Below are positions 57,510-64,000 of a stretch of DNA of 64,000 nt, piece after piece. The notes under the pieces were generated by a model that was not told the DNA's origin, ran no database searches, and worked only from the letters and a program-made list of their open reading frames with translations. The first letter of the stretch is position 1, and each line of letters opens with the position of its first letter. A program made the position numbers and the translations under genes. Source of the stretch: Acidisphaera sp. S103 (lineage in GTDB: Bacteria; Pseudomonadota; Alphaproteobacteria; Acetobacterales; Acetobacteraceae); assembly GCF_009765975.1 (NCBI RefSeq), contig NZ_LMUJ01000031.1:41669-105668 (forward strand), given 5' to 3'.

Positions 57510-57953
57510 ATGAGCAACCAGCAACTTTACGACCAGGACTTCTATGCCTGGGCCAATGAGCAGGCCGGGTTGTTGCGTGCAGGCAGGGTTTCCGAAGCGG
57601 ATATCGAGCATATCGCCGAGGAAATCGAGAGCATGGGCAAAGCCGAGAAGCGCGAACTCGCCAGCCGGCTGACGGTGCTGCTTCTCCATCTGCTCAAGTG
57701 GCAATACCGGCCGCGCCGCGCGGGTGCGTCATGGCAGGCGACAATCCGCGTGCAGCGCCGCGACCTGACTGTCCATATGGCGGATAATCCAAGCTTGAAG
57801 TCCATGCTCTCACAAGCCATCGATCAAGCCTACGGAAACGCCGTGATCGAGGCTGGAGCCGACACCGGCTTGCCAGACGCTACTTTTCCGCAATCCTGTC
57901 CGTGGTCCTACGAGCAAATGATGGACCCTGACTTTTGGCCGGAATCGGCGTGA
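57510..57953 (+). CDS. DUF29 family protein (copy 2)
   Basis: The 147-residue protein reads LYDQDFYAWANEQAGLLRAG, then SEADIEHIAEEIESMGKAEK, the DUF29 core, followed by LLLHLLKWQY and WSYEQMMDPDFWPE. It lies 12 bp after phoH and its stop overlaps the next DUF29 gene (TGATG). Its DNA is nearly the same as that gene over the first ~140 bp. Function unknown. Confidence 0.85.
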   Translation: MSNQQLYDQDFYAWANEQAGLLRAGRVSEADIEHIAEEIESMGKAEKRELASRLTVLLLHLLKWQYRPRRAGASWQATIRVQRRDLTVHMADNPSLKSMLSQAIDQAYGNAVIEAGADTGLPDATFPQSCPWSYEQMMDPDFWPESA

Positions 57954-58414
57954 TGGACGAGCCAGGTATGGCCAATCGGCCGCTTTACGACCAGGACTTC
58001 TACGCCTGGGCCAATGAGCAGGCCGGGTTGCTGCGTGCTGGCAAGCTTTCCGAAGCGGACATCGGACACATTGCCGAGGAAATAGAAAGCTTGGGCAAGG
58101 GTGAGAAGCGCGAATTGGTCAGCCGGCTGCGGGGGCTATTGGTGCATCTGCTCAAGTGGCGGTTTCAGCCTGCCTTTCGCAGCACGGGCTGGCGCCTGAC
58201 GATCGAAGAGCAACGCAACCAGCTTGCGGATCACCTGGCTGATAATCCGAGCCTGAAATCCAGTCTGAACGAGACGATTGTGAGCGCTTACCGCAATGCC
58301 GTGCTGAGTGCCGCTCGGGAGACAGGGCTGGACCGGACGGCGTTTCCCGTTACCCATCATTGGTCCCCCGAGCAAATCATGGACTCGACTTTCTATCCAG
58401 AAGCGACACATTGA
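57953..58414 (+). CDS. DUF29 family protein (copy 3)
   Basis: The 153-residue protein starts at the ATG overlapping the previous stop by one base, an arrangement of coupled translation. It matches copy 2 through PLYDQDFYAWANEQAGLLRA and SEADIGHIAEEIESLGKGEK but has diverged in its C-terminal half (VTHHWSPEQIMDSTFYPE). The pair arose by recent tandem duplication inside the miaB–ybeY operon. Function unknown; association with the RNA-processing neighbours is only positional. Confidence 0.85.
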   Translation: MDEPGMANRPLYDQDFYAWANEQAGLLRAGKLSEADIGHIAEEIESLGKGEKRELVSRLRGLLVHLLKWRFQPAFRSTGWRLTIEEQRNQLADHLADNPSLKSSLNETIVSAYRNAVLSAARETGLDRTAFPVTHHWSPEQIMDSTFYPEATH

Positions 58415-58420
58415 ACTCCG

Positions 58421-58873
58421 ATGGAACCTCCTAGTACCTGTCCGCCCGACCTCGATGGTCCCACCATCGATATCGTCGTGGCGGATCCGGGGTGGCACAG
58501 GCTGATCCCGAATGCCGGAACGATCGTCCGGCGGGCGGCGCATGCCGCGGGGATGGAAGGGACGATCGTCCTGTCCTCCAACCGCGTGGTGCGTGGCCTG
58601 AATGGCCGGCATCGCGGCAAGAACAAGCCCACCAACGTGCTGACCTATGAGCACCCTGCGCCGGAGATCATCCTGGCGCTGGGTGTCGTGCGCGCCGAGG
58701 CGGCCGCGCAGGGGCGGCGGCCGGCGCATCATCTTGCGCACCTGGTGGTGCATGGCGCGCTGCACCTGAATGGCGAGGACCACGATCATCCGGGTGATGC
58801 GCGCCGGATGGAGATGGCCGAATCCCGCATCCTGCACCGCATCGGCGTGCCCAATCCGTGGAAACGCGCATGA
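58421..58873 (+). CDS. ybeY: Endoribonuclease YbeY
   Basis: The 150-residue single-strand-specific metallo-endoribonuclease is needed for 16S rRNA 3'-end maturation and 70S quality control. The zinc site is His111-x3-His115-x5-His121 in [27 protein letters not shown] is the family's preceding strand. It overlaps corC by 4 bp (ATGA) and lies 6 bp after the second DUF29 gene of the operon. Confidence 0.95.
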   Translation: MEPPSTCPPDLDGPTIDIVVADPGWHRLIPNAGTIVRRAAHAAGMEGTIVLSSNRVVRGLNGRHRGKNKPTNVLTYEHPAPEIILALGVVRAEAAAQGRRPAHHLAHLVVHGALHLNGEDHDHPGDARRMEMAESRILHRIGVPNPWKRA

Positions 58874-59748
58874 GCGCGCATCGGGACAGTCTGCTGAGCC
58901 GGCTTGGGTATCTGCTGGGACGCAAGCAGGCCGAACACTCGTTGCGCGATTCGATCGCGGAACTTGTGCAGGAAGCCGCCGATGCGCAGCAGATTCCGGG
59001 GGCGCAGCCGGAACTCGATCGCCACGAGCGGCTGCTGATCGCCAACGTCCTGCGGCTGCGGGAGACCACCGCCGACGACGTGATGGTGCCGCGCGCCGAT
59101 ATCGTGGCGATGCGGGCCGACGTGACGCTGGCACAGGCGATCGAACTGATCCGCAACGATGGCCACTCCCGCCTGCCGGTCTACCGGGAGCAGTTGGACG
59201 ACGTGATCGGCATGGTCCACATCAAGGACGTGTTCGCCTATGTCGGCCGTCCGGAGGCGTTCAGCCTGGAGGCGATCCTGCGCAAGCCGCTGATGGTGGC
59301 GCCTCAACTGCCGGTGCTGGACATGCTGTTGCAGATGCGGACCCAGCGTATCCATCTGGCGCTGGTGGTGGACGAATACGGCGGTATTGACGGCCTGGTG
59401 ACGATCGAGGATCTGGTCGAGACCATCACCGGCGACATCGCGGACGAGCATGACGACGTCGAGGCGCCGATGATCACCGAACGGCCCGACGGCGCGCTGG
59501 ACCTGAACGCCCGTATGCCGATCGAGGATTTCGAGACCAAGGTCGGTCCCATCCTGACCGAGGACGAACGCGACGCCGATATCGATACGGTGGGCGGCCT
59601 GGTCTTCACGCTGGCGGGGCGTGTGCCGACGCGCGGTGAGGTCATCAGCCATCCATCGGGGATGGAATTTCGCGTGCTGGATGCCGATGCCAGGCGCATC
59701 CGGCGGCTGCGCGCGCGGCGGGCTGAGACTCCGGCGGCGGCGGCGTAG
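58870..59748 (+). CDS. corC: CorC/HlyC-family CBS-domain protein
   Basis: The 292-residue cytoplasmic protein has paired CBS domains ([20 protein letters not shown] and [19 protein letters not shown] then [10 protein letters not shown]) and a C-terminal CorC_HlyC transporter-associated domain ([19 protein letters not shown]). It is linked to Mg/Co efflux or metal homeostasis. It starts at the ATG within the ybeY stop and closes the operon. The lnt gene that often follows is absent, replaced by the palindromic repeat and a convergent gene. Confidence 0.92.
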   Translation: MSAHRDSLLSRLGYLLGRKQAEHSLRDSIAELVQEAADAQQIPGAQPELDRHERLLIANVLRLRETTADDVMVPRADIVAMRADVTLAQAIELIRNDGHSRLPVYREQLDDVIGMVHIKDVFAYVGRPEAFSLEAILRKPLMVAPQLPVLDMLLQMRTQRIHLALVVDEYGGIDGLVTIEDLVETITGDIADEHDDVEAPMITERPDGALDLNARMPIEDFETKVGPILTEDERDADIDTVGGLVFTLAGRVPTRGEVISHPSGMEFRVLDADARRIRRLRARRAETPAAAA

Positions 59749-59755
59749 GAAGATC

Positions 59756-59932
59756 GGGGCGCTGCCCCGAACCCCGCCAAGGGCATTGCCCTTGGAACCC
59801 CGGTATTAGGTGGGTGGGCAGGAGGGGGCGACGCAGTCGTTGCAACCGACATGGTCGCCCCTCCTGCCCACCCACCTAAAATAATCGGGATCAAAGGGGC
59901 CGCGCCCCTTTGCGGGTCCGGGTAGAGCCCGG
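59756..59932. repeat. Nested palindromic intergenic element, copy B
   Basis: It shares its order of parts with copy A at 4997–5232: GGGGC/GCCCC (59756–59768), CCAAGGGC/GCCCTTGG (59777–59795) followed by GGAACC, then a long dyad whose arms (59808–59832 and 59854–59877) pair over 24 bp with one bulged G around a loop with GTTGCAAC (59839–59846), AAAGGGGC/GCCCCTTT (59893–59911) and CCGGG/CCCGG (59918–59932). The arm sequences differ from copy A. It lies between two convergent gene ends. Confidence 0.75.
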
Positions 59933-59937
59933 CCTGC

Positions 59938-60789
59938 TTATTCCAACCGCGCCCGAGCTTGGATCGCGATTCCGCCTTGCGGCGTCACGGCGAACAACTC
60001 GGCCTGGTCATGTTCTATGGTCCGTCCAACCACGGTAAACGCCGCCACATCGAACAGTGGCGCCCGGGCGCGCAGGCTGAACGCGGCGATCCGTCGCCGC
60101 GTGTTGTCCCGCAGCAGATCGAGCAGGCATTGTTGCGTGAACGGTCCATGCACCACGAGGCCGGGATAACCTTCCTGCTGCATCGCATAGGGCCGATCGT
60201 AGTGGATTCGATGCGGATTGAACGTCAGCGCCGAGTAACGAAACAGCGTCACCGGATCGGGCGTGATCGTGCGGCTCCATTGCATGTCCGCCGGCGGCGG
60301 CTCGGTTTTTGGAATGCCGGACTTCGTGCCTGCCGGCACGGCCTCGCGGAACACGCTGTGACTGTCCTCGGTCAGGGCCAAGCCGCGCGGCGTGTAGATC
60401 CGCCGTGTCGTGGTTGCCAGGATCAGTGTTCCGGTGCTGCCTTCCCGCAATTGGACGTCGGTGAACTCGGTCTCCCGGCGCAGCGTGTCGCCCACCAGGA
60501 TCGGCGCGTGGAAGGTCAGCGCCACGCCGGCGTACATGCGCCGAGGCAGCGGCATGCGTGGCAGCACGCCGCGTTCGAGCGGCAGGCCATCCTCACCCAA
60601 GCGGGCCAGGGGTGTCGCATCGGGAAAATAAGCCAGATGCCAGCCCGGTTGTATCTCTGAACCGGGATCAGGTGTTTTGTCCCGCCGGCCGAACGTCGCG
60701 GCCATGCCACGCAGCGGCGCGGCGGTTGCTTCGTCGTGGTCTTCTTCCATGGCGCCAAGCCGCGCCCGCACGCTTTCGATGTCGATCAT
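59938..60789 (-). CDS. MaoC-like hydratase, mesaconyl-C4-CoA hydratase type
   Basis: The 283-residue protein has a two-hot-dog layout of the FAS1-like/MaoC dehydratase group: GWHLAYFPD, RMYAGVALTFHAPILVGDTL and the C-terminal YSALTFNPHRIHYDRPYAMQ, then GLVVHGPFTQQCLL with the catalytic-region histidine. It hydrates an enoyl-type CoA (mesaconyl-C4-CoA in one pathway), but the substrate here is not fixed. ATG 60789 is preferred over the upstream in-frame TTG at 60807. Confidence 0.75.
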   Translation of the reverse strand: MIDIESVRARLGAMEEDHDEATAAPLRGMAATFGRRDKTPDPGSEIQPGWHLAYFPDATPLARLGEDGLPLERGVLPRMPLPRRMYAGVALTFHAPILVGDTLRRETEFTDVQLREGSTGTLILATTTRRIYTPRGLALTEDSHSVFREAVPAGTKSGIPKTEPPPADMQWSRTITPDPVTLFRYSALTFNPHRIHYDRPYAMQQEGYPGLVVHGPFTQQCLLDLLRDNTRRRIAAFSLRARAPLFDVAAFTVVGRTIEHDQAELFAVTPQGGIAIQARARLE

Positions 60790-60841
60790 CTGGTGTCCCG
60801 CGAACAAAAGCCGTCCGGCCGAGGCCGAACGGCATGTGATG

Positions 60842-61153
60842 TCAGGTTGCGGGGGACAGCACGTGGATGACCCGGCTGGCGATCAAATCTTTGGTCTTGG
60901 CACCGTACGCGGCCATGTGGGGGGAGGCGGCGTGGGCCTTCAGGTGGGTCAGGCTTTCCCACTTTTCGATCACCAGAAAGGTGTCGGGGCCGAATTTGGT
61001 CTGGAATGAACCGACGCCGTCAGCGTCGGTCGCGGGGCCGTATTCGATGCAGCCGTCCTCGGCGTGCACGGCGGGCATATTGCCGCGGAACGCTTCCAGG
61101 ATCGCATCGCGATGGCCCGGCTTGGCGGTGATGATGGCGACGACGTGGATCAT
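60842..61153 (-). CDS. Antibiotic biosynthesis monooxygenase (ABM) domain protein
   Basis: The 103-residue ferredoxin-like protein reads IHVVAIITAKPGHRDAILEA, then DGCIEYGPATDADG and FLVIEKWESLTHLKAHAASP, an ABM domain. Such small dimers are usually quinol or haem-type monooxygenases or detoxifying enzymes without a prosthetic group. Ligand unknown. ATG 61153 has GGAG about 11 nt upstream. It is 52 bp from the MaoC-like gene on the same strand and likely co-transcribed. Confidence 0.83.
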   Translation of the reverse strand: MIHVVAIITAKPGHRDAILEAFRGNMPAVHAEDGCIEYGPATDADGVGSFQTKFGPDTFLVIEKWESLTHLKAHAASPHMAAYGAKTKDLIASRVIHVLSPAT

Positions 61154-61468
61154 TGTGTCACTGCTCCTTGGGTTGGGGTCGCGCTTGCGCACGCCGTCGC
61201 CATGATGCGCCAACTGCGACCGAGCGCGAAGACCCCGGGGTTTGTTGGTCGGCAGGTTCGGCGGGTGATTGGCGGCATCGTGGCGGCATGGCAATATTTT
61301 CGATGGTGATTATATTAATCCGATATGAGAATGAATTCGGCGGGACATGATGGAAAGTATCCAACGCGGGTGAAGCCGCTTGACGCGTGCGTCCGAATGG
61401 CCGGACGAGCGACCATCGCCTTGCACAGGCTTGCGGCCTCGATACAATAACCGCCTGGCTCAGGATGG
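61154..61468. other. Divergent intergenic region with a promoter for the plus-strand gene
   Basis: It holds a clear sigma-70-type promoter near its right end (61421–61448) for the AMP-binding gene. The central part (61290–61340) is AT-richer and may carry the ABM gene promoter. No coding frame is supported. Confidence 0.45.
61421..61448 (+). promoter_or_regulatory. Sigma-70-type promoter of the AMP-binding enzyme gene
   Basis: TTGCAC (61421–61426) and TACAAT (61443–61448) are 16 bp apart. The predicted transcription start leaves an untranslated leader of about 15 nt before ATG 61469, which would leave little room for a Shine-Dalgarno, so this is a short-leader message. Confidence 0.5.
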
Positions 61469-62929
61469 ATGGACCGGCCCATTTACACCACCCCACAGTG
61501 TCTGGCTTCCCGAGCCCGTCAACAGCCGCATGTTCGGGCGATCACTGGCGGTGGCATTGATTGCTCCTATTGCGACCTTGCTGTCCATGTGGTGCAGGTG
61601 CTGGATGCGCTGGCCGTCCTGGGCATTCGGCGCGGTCAGGTCGTTGGGGTCGAGGCGGGGGACCGGTTCCTGCATCTGCTGCTGTTGCTGGCGTGCGAGG
61701 CATTAGGGGCGGCCACGATCACCCTGTCGCCGTTCGAGTTGGCGCCGGAGGTGGACCTGGGACGGTTTTGCGATCGTGTGTTGGCGATGCAGGTGCCGGC
61801 CGGGGTCGATGCCGGCAAGGTTTTCGTTTTGACGCAGGACTGGTTGGTGCGAGTCCTTCAAGCGCCGGTGCGGGACGATCGGTTCGGTGCGTTGGCGCAG
61901 CCGGCCGATCCAGACAGCCTGGTCAGGCTGATCAAGTCGTCCGGGACGACCGGTGTGCCGAAGGTGATGGGGCTCACTCACCGGGTGCATCAGAACAGTA
62001 TTCGAAACAATCTGTGGCTGGCGGGGGAGTACCTGCGATCGCGGGCGGATTATCTGTGCCTGTATCCGTTCTCGGTTCGCGGGTGCCATGCGCGCGCGAT
62101 GCAGATGCTGCAGATGGGTGGAACGATCCATTTTGCGGCGATGGAGGCGGCCGCGGCGATGATCATGGCGGGCAGTGTCAATTATACGCTGTTCGTGTCC
62201 GGCGATCTGGATCGGTTCGTGCGCACGGCCGAGCTGTCGGGCGGTCCGTTCGGCTTGCATGTGGATGTCATCGGAGGAGCGGTGTCCCCTGCCCTGCGGG
62301 CTGACGCTGCCAGGTTGCTGACGGATCGTGTGATGGTGACGTATGGGACCAACGAGATCCATTACGTGTCCGTGGTTGGGCCGGACGATGTCGGGGTTTT
62401 GCTGCCGGGTGTGGAGGTGATGGTCGTCGATGATGAGGGTCTGCCGGTGCCGGCGGGGGAAAGTGGGCTGATACTGGTTCGGTCCGATACGATGGTGGAC
62501 GGGTATCTCGGGGCGCCGGCGCTGACCGCGGCGGCGTTTGTGGATGGGTGGTATCACACCAGCGATGTGGGGTTTCAGCCGTCGCCGGGCTCGCTGGTGG
62601 TGCAGGGACGTGCGGACGGGATGTTGAATGTCGGCGGGATGAAGGTGCCGCCGGGGCCTGTGGTGGAGCAGATCAGGGCGATCGACGGCGTGCTGGACGC
62701 GATGGTGACGAATGTCGTCAATGCCAGGGGGATCGAGGTGCTGCTGGTTGCGGTTGAAACCGGTTCGGGAGGCGGTCCGGCAGGGTTGGAAGCGGCGATC
62801 AATCCGATCATCCAGCGTTATGCTTCGCGGTATGTTTTGCTGCCGATGGATGAGTTTCCGCGGACGGAGACGCGGAAGATACGGCAGGATGCGGTGCGGG
62901 CGGCTTATGCCGGCGGGGGTTGGGGGTGA
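61469..62929 (+). CDS. AMP-binding (adenylate-forming) enzyme
   Basis: The 486-residue enzyme has the adenylation motif LIKSSGTTGVPKVMGLTH, YGTNEIHYVSV, GWYHTSDVGF, a hinge RADGMLNVGGMKVPPGPV and the catalytic lysine in TETRKIRQD. It activates a carboxylate to acyl-AMP and then CoA, or a similar acceptor. It differs from the 6.1-kb acyl-CoA synthetase in many motifs (TNE rather than TEA). The acid is unknown. It stands alone with its own promoter. Confidence 0.84.
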   Translation: MDRPIYTTPQCLASRARQQPHVRAITGGGIDCSYCDLAVHVVQVLDALAVLGIRRGQVVGVEAGDRFLHLLLLLACEALGAATITLSPFELAPEVDLGRFCDRVLAMQVPAGVDAGKVFVLTQDWLVRVLQAPVRDDRFGALAQPADPDSLVRLIKSSGTTGVPKVMGLTHRVHQNSIRNNLWLAGEYLRSRADYLCLYPFSVRGCHARAMQMLQMGGTIHFAAMEAAAAMIMAGSVNYTLFVSGDLDRFVRTAELSGGPFGLHVDVIGGAVSPALRADAARLLTDRVMVTYGTNEIHYVSVVGPDDVGVLLPGVEVMVVDDEGLPVPAGESGLILVRSDTMVDGYLGAPALTAAAFVDGWYHTSDVGFQPSPGSLVVQGRADGMLNVGGMKVPPGPVVEQIRAIDGVLDAMVTNVVNARGIEVLLVAVETGSGGGPAGLEAAINPIIQRYASRYVLLPMDEFPRTETRKIRQDAVRAAYAGGGWG

Positions 62930-62989
62930 TCCGCGGGTTTTTGCTGGGCCTGGACGAAGGCGTGGATGGCGTGCCTGCGCACGCCATGA

Positions 62990-63069
62990 CGGTTGTGTAG
63001 GTCTTGGGTCTTCGGCCGCCGTACCGGTTGTGTGGATCGCCGGTCTTGCATCCGTCATGACGGTTGTGT
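62990..63069. repeat. Three short direct repeats with ~35-bp period
   Basis: CGGTTGTGT occurs at 62990–62998, 63025–63033 and 63061–63069, spaced 35 and 36 bp. The outer two are extended to CATGACGGTTGTGT. They lie between the AMP-binding gene stop and the end of the molybdenum-hydroxylase gene. There is no CRISPR-like uniformity, and function is unknown. Confidence 0.4.
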
Positions 63070-63106
63070 GGCGGTGCCGACGAGTCTGCGATGACGTTGA
63101 TTGGTG

Positions 63107-64000
63107 TTATGCGGCTTTGCGGGATGGCTGGAGAGCGGCCCATACGGTGGCTGGTGTTAGCGGCATCTGAATGTGGGTTGCGCTGTTGGCGTGGCCGGCG
63201 CGGGTCAGGGCGTCGGCGACGGCGTTGACCACTGCCGGGGTGGCGCCGATCGTGCCGAGTTCGCCGACGCCTTTGACGCCCAGCGGGTTGGTCAGGCAGG
63301 GGACCGACTGGTCCAGCACGTGGACGAAGTCTCGGATGATGTCGGCGCGCGGCATGAAGTAGTCCATCATGCTGGCGGTTATGACCTGGCCTGATTCGTG
63401 GTCGTATTGCATGTGTTCGCCCAGGGCCTGGCCGATGCCTTGCACCGCGCCGCCGTCGAGTTGGCCTCGCACGATCATCGGGTTGACCACGCGGCCGACG
63501 TCGTTGACTGACACGTAGGAAACGATTTCGACGGCGCCGGTGTCGGGATCGACTTCGACCTCGGTGATATGGGCGCCGTTCGGCCAGCTTGGGCCGTTCA
63601 CGGAGCTGGTCGAGTCGACGTAGATACGGTTGTCGGGTTGGCGGGCAGCGAGCTCGAACAGGCCGATGCCACGGTCGGTGCCGGCGATACGGAACATGCC
63701 CTCGGCGTATTCGATGTCGGCGGCGGAGGCTTCCAAGGCCTCGGCGGCGAGGTCTCGGCCGTTCGCGACGGCGGTTTCGGAGGCGTGATGAATGGCGGAG
63801 CCGGCGGTGAACAGCGAGCGTGACCCGGCGCTGCCGAAGCCTGATCCGCGGTCGGAATCGCCGGTGACGATACGGATGCGGTCGAGTTCCACACCGAAGA
63901 CGTCGACGACGAGTTGGGCGTAGGACGTCGCGATCCCCTGCCCCATGCCCATGGTGGTGGCGTAGACCTCGATTTCGCCGTCGCCGGAGACCGAGACGGT
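63107..64000 (-). CDS. Xanthine dehydrogenase-family molybdopterin-binding subunit (C-terminal part, cut by window edge)
   Basis: The frame is open to the window edge and enters as VYATTMGMGQGIATSY. It contains VTGDSDRGSGFGSAGSRS, EVEVDPDTGAVEIVSYVSVN, RGQLDGGAVQGIGQAL and the active-site glutamate in GVKGVGELGTIGATPAV. This is the C-terminal half of the large Mo-cofactor subunit of the xanthine dehydrogenase / CO dehydrogenase / aldehyde oxidase family, which hydroxylates an aromatic heterocycle or aldehyde with water as oxygen source. The medium (FAD) and small ([2Fe-2S]) subunits would lie outside the window. The substrate is not predictable. Confidence 0.88.
   Translation of the reverse strand, partial: TVSVSGDGEIEVYATTMGMGQGIATSYAQLVVDVFGVELDRIRIVTGDSDRGSGFGSAGSRSLFTAGSAIHHASETAVANGRDLAAEALEASAADIEYAEGMFRIAGTDRGIGLFELAARQPDNRIYVDSTSSVNGPSWPNGAHITEVEVDPDTGAVEIVSYVSVNDVGRVVNPMIVRGQLDGGAVQGIGQALGEHMQYDHESGQVITASMMDYFMPRADIIRDFVHVLDQSVPCLTNPLGVKGVGELGTIGATPAVVNAVADALTRAGHANSATHIQMPLTPATVWAALQPSRKAA

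Overview
The window is GC-rich bacterial DNA that reads as an alphaproteobacterial chromosome, most likely from the Rhodospirillales / Acetobacteraceae side of the class (inference). The evidence is the miaB–phoH–ybeY–corC gene order, a plant/proteobacterial-type gshA, adjacent pssA/psd genes, a single-helix aa3-oxidase subunit IV-like microprotein, several DUF29 proteins, and a repeat protein ending in a Hint domain. I see no phage, integrase, transposase gene or CRISPR array.

Layout. 0–8 kb: a sensor kinase cut by the window edge, its upstream TonB-dependent receptor, an adhesin-repeat relic, mmsA, an elaborate intergenic palindrome, an alpha/beta hydrolase, an acyl-CoA synthetase and a nucleotidyltransferase. 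8.2–9.2 kb: asd. 9.3–25.2 kb: an accessory oxidative-catabolism region with three NtaA/SnaA/DszA-type flavin monooxygenases, an SDR, a TauD-type dioxygenase, a two-domain sulfurtransferase, an MFS carrier, an FAD oxidoreductase, two amidases (one coupled to a small AtzG/GatC-like partner), a methyltransferase, a Rieske oxygenase and a RatA/COQ10-like protein. No regulator and no flavin reductase are visible there. 25.4–33 kb: pssA–psd, a SUMF1-fold protein, a DUF29 protein, rsmE–gshA, and ubiA coupled to a protein methyltransferase. 33–41.5 kb: a giant Hint-domain repeat protein with an AT-rich upstream region, then two paralogous DUF2125-like exported proteins. Each DUF2125 gene is met tail-to-tail by a relic of the methyltransferase 3' end, so this stretch looks like a duplicated segment with a later insertion. 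41.5–49 kb: a PhoR-like kinase, a TerB-like protein, a DinG-type helicase, an MFS carrier, lipB and tRNA-Leu(GAG). 49–54.8 kb: small proteins, two tandem solute-binding proteins without a permease, a GxxExxY gene bracketed by 40-bp inverted repeats, and a type-B carboxylesterase. 55–59.7 kb: miaB–phoH–(two DUF29 genes)–ybeY–corC. 59.7–64 kb: a second copy of the palindromic element, a MaoC-like dehydratase, an ABM protein, an AMP-binding enzyme and the C-terminal part of a molybdenum hydroxylase large subunit.

How genes work together. Core functions fall into short operons: pssA–psd make phosphatidylethanolamine; the miaB cluster handles tRNA modification and rRNA maturation; rsmE–gshA and ubiA–methyltransferase are divergent. 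The catabolic block pairs ring/N/S-oxidising enzymes with amidases and sulfur-handling enzymes, which suggests breakdown of a substituted N- or S-containing organic compound, but the substrate cannot be read from the sequence. Start codons were chosen by ribosome-binding site and overlap with the preceding gene.
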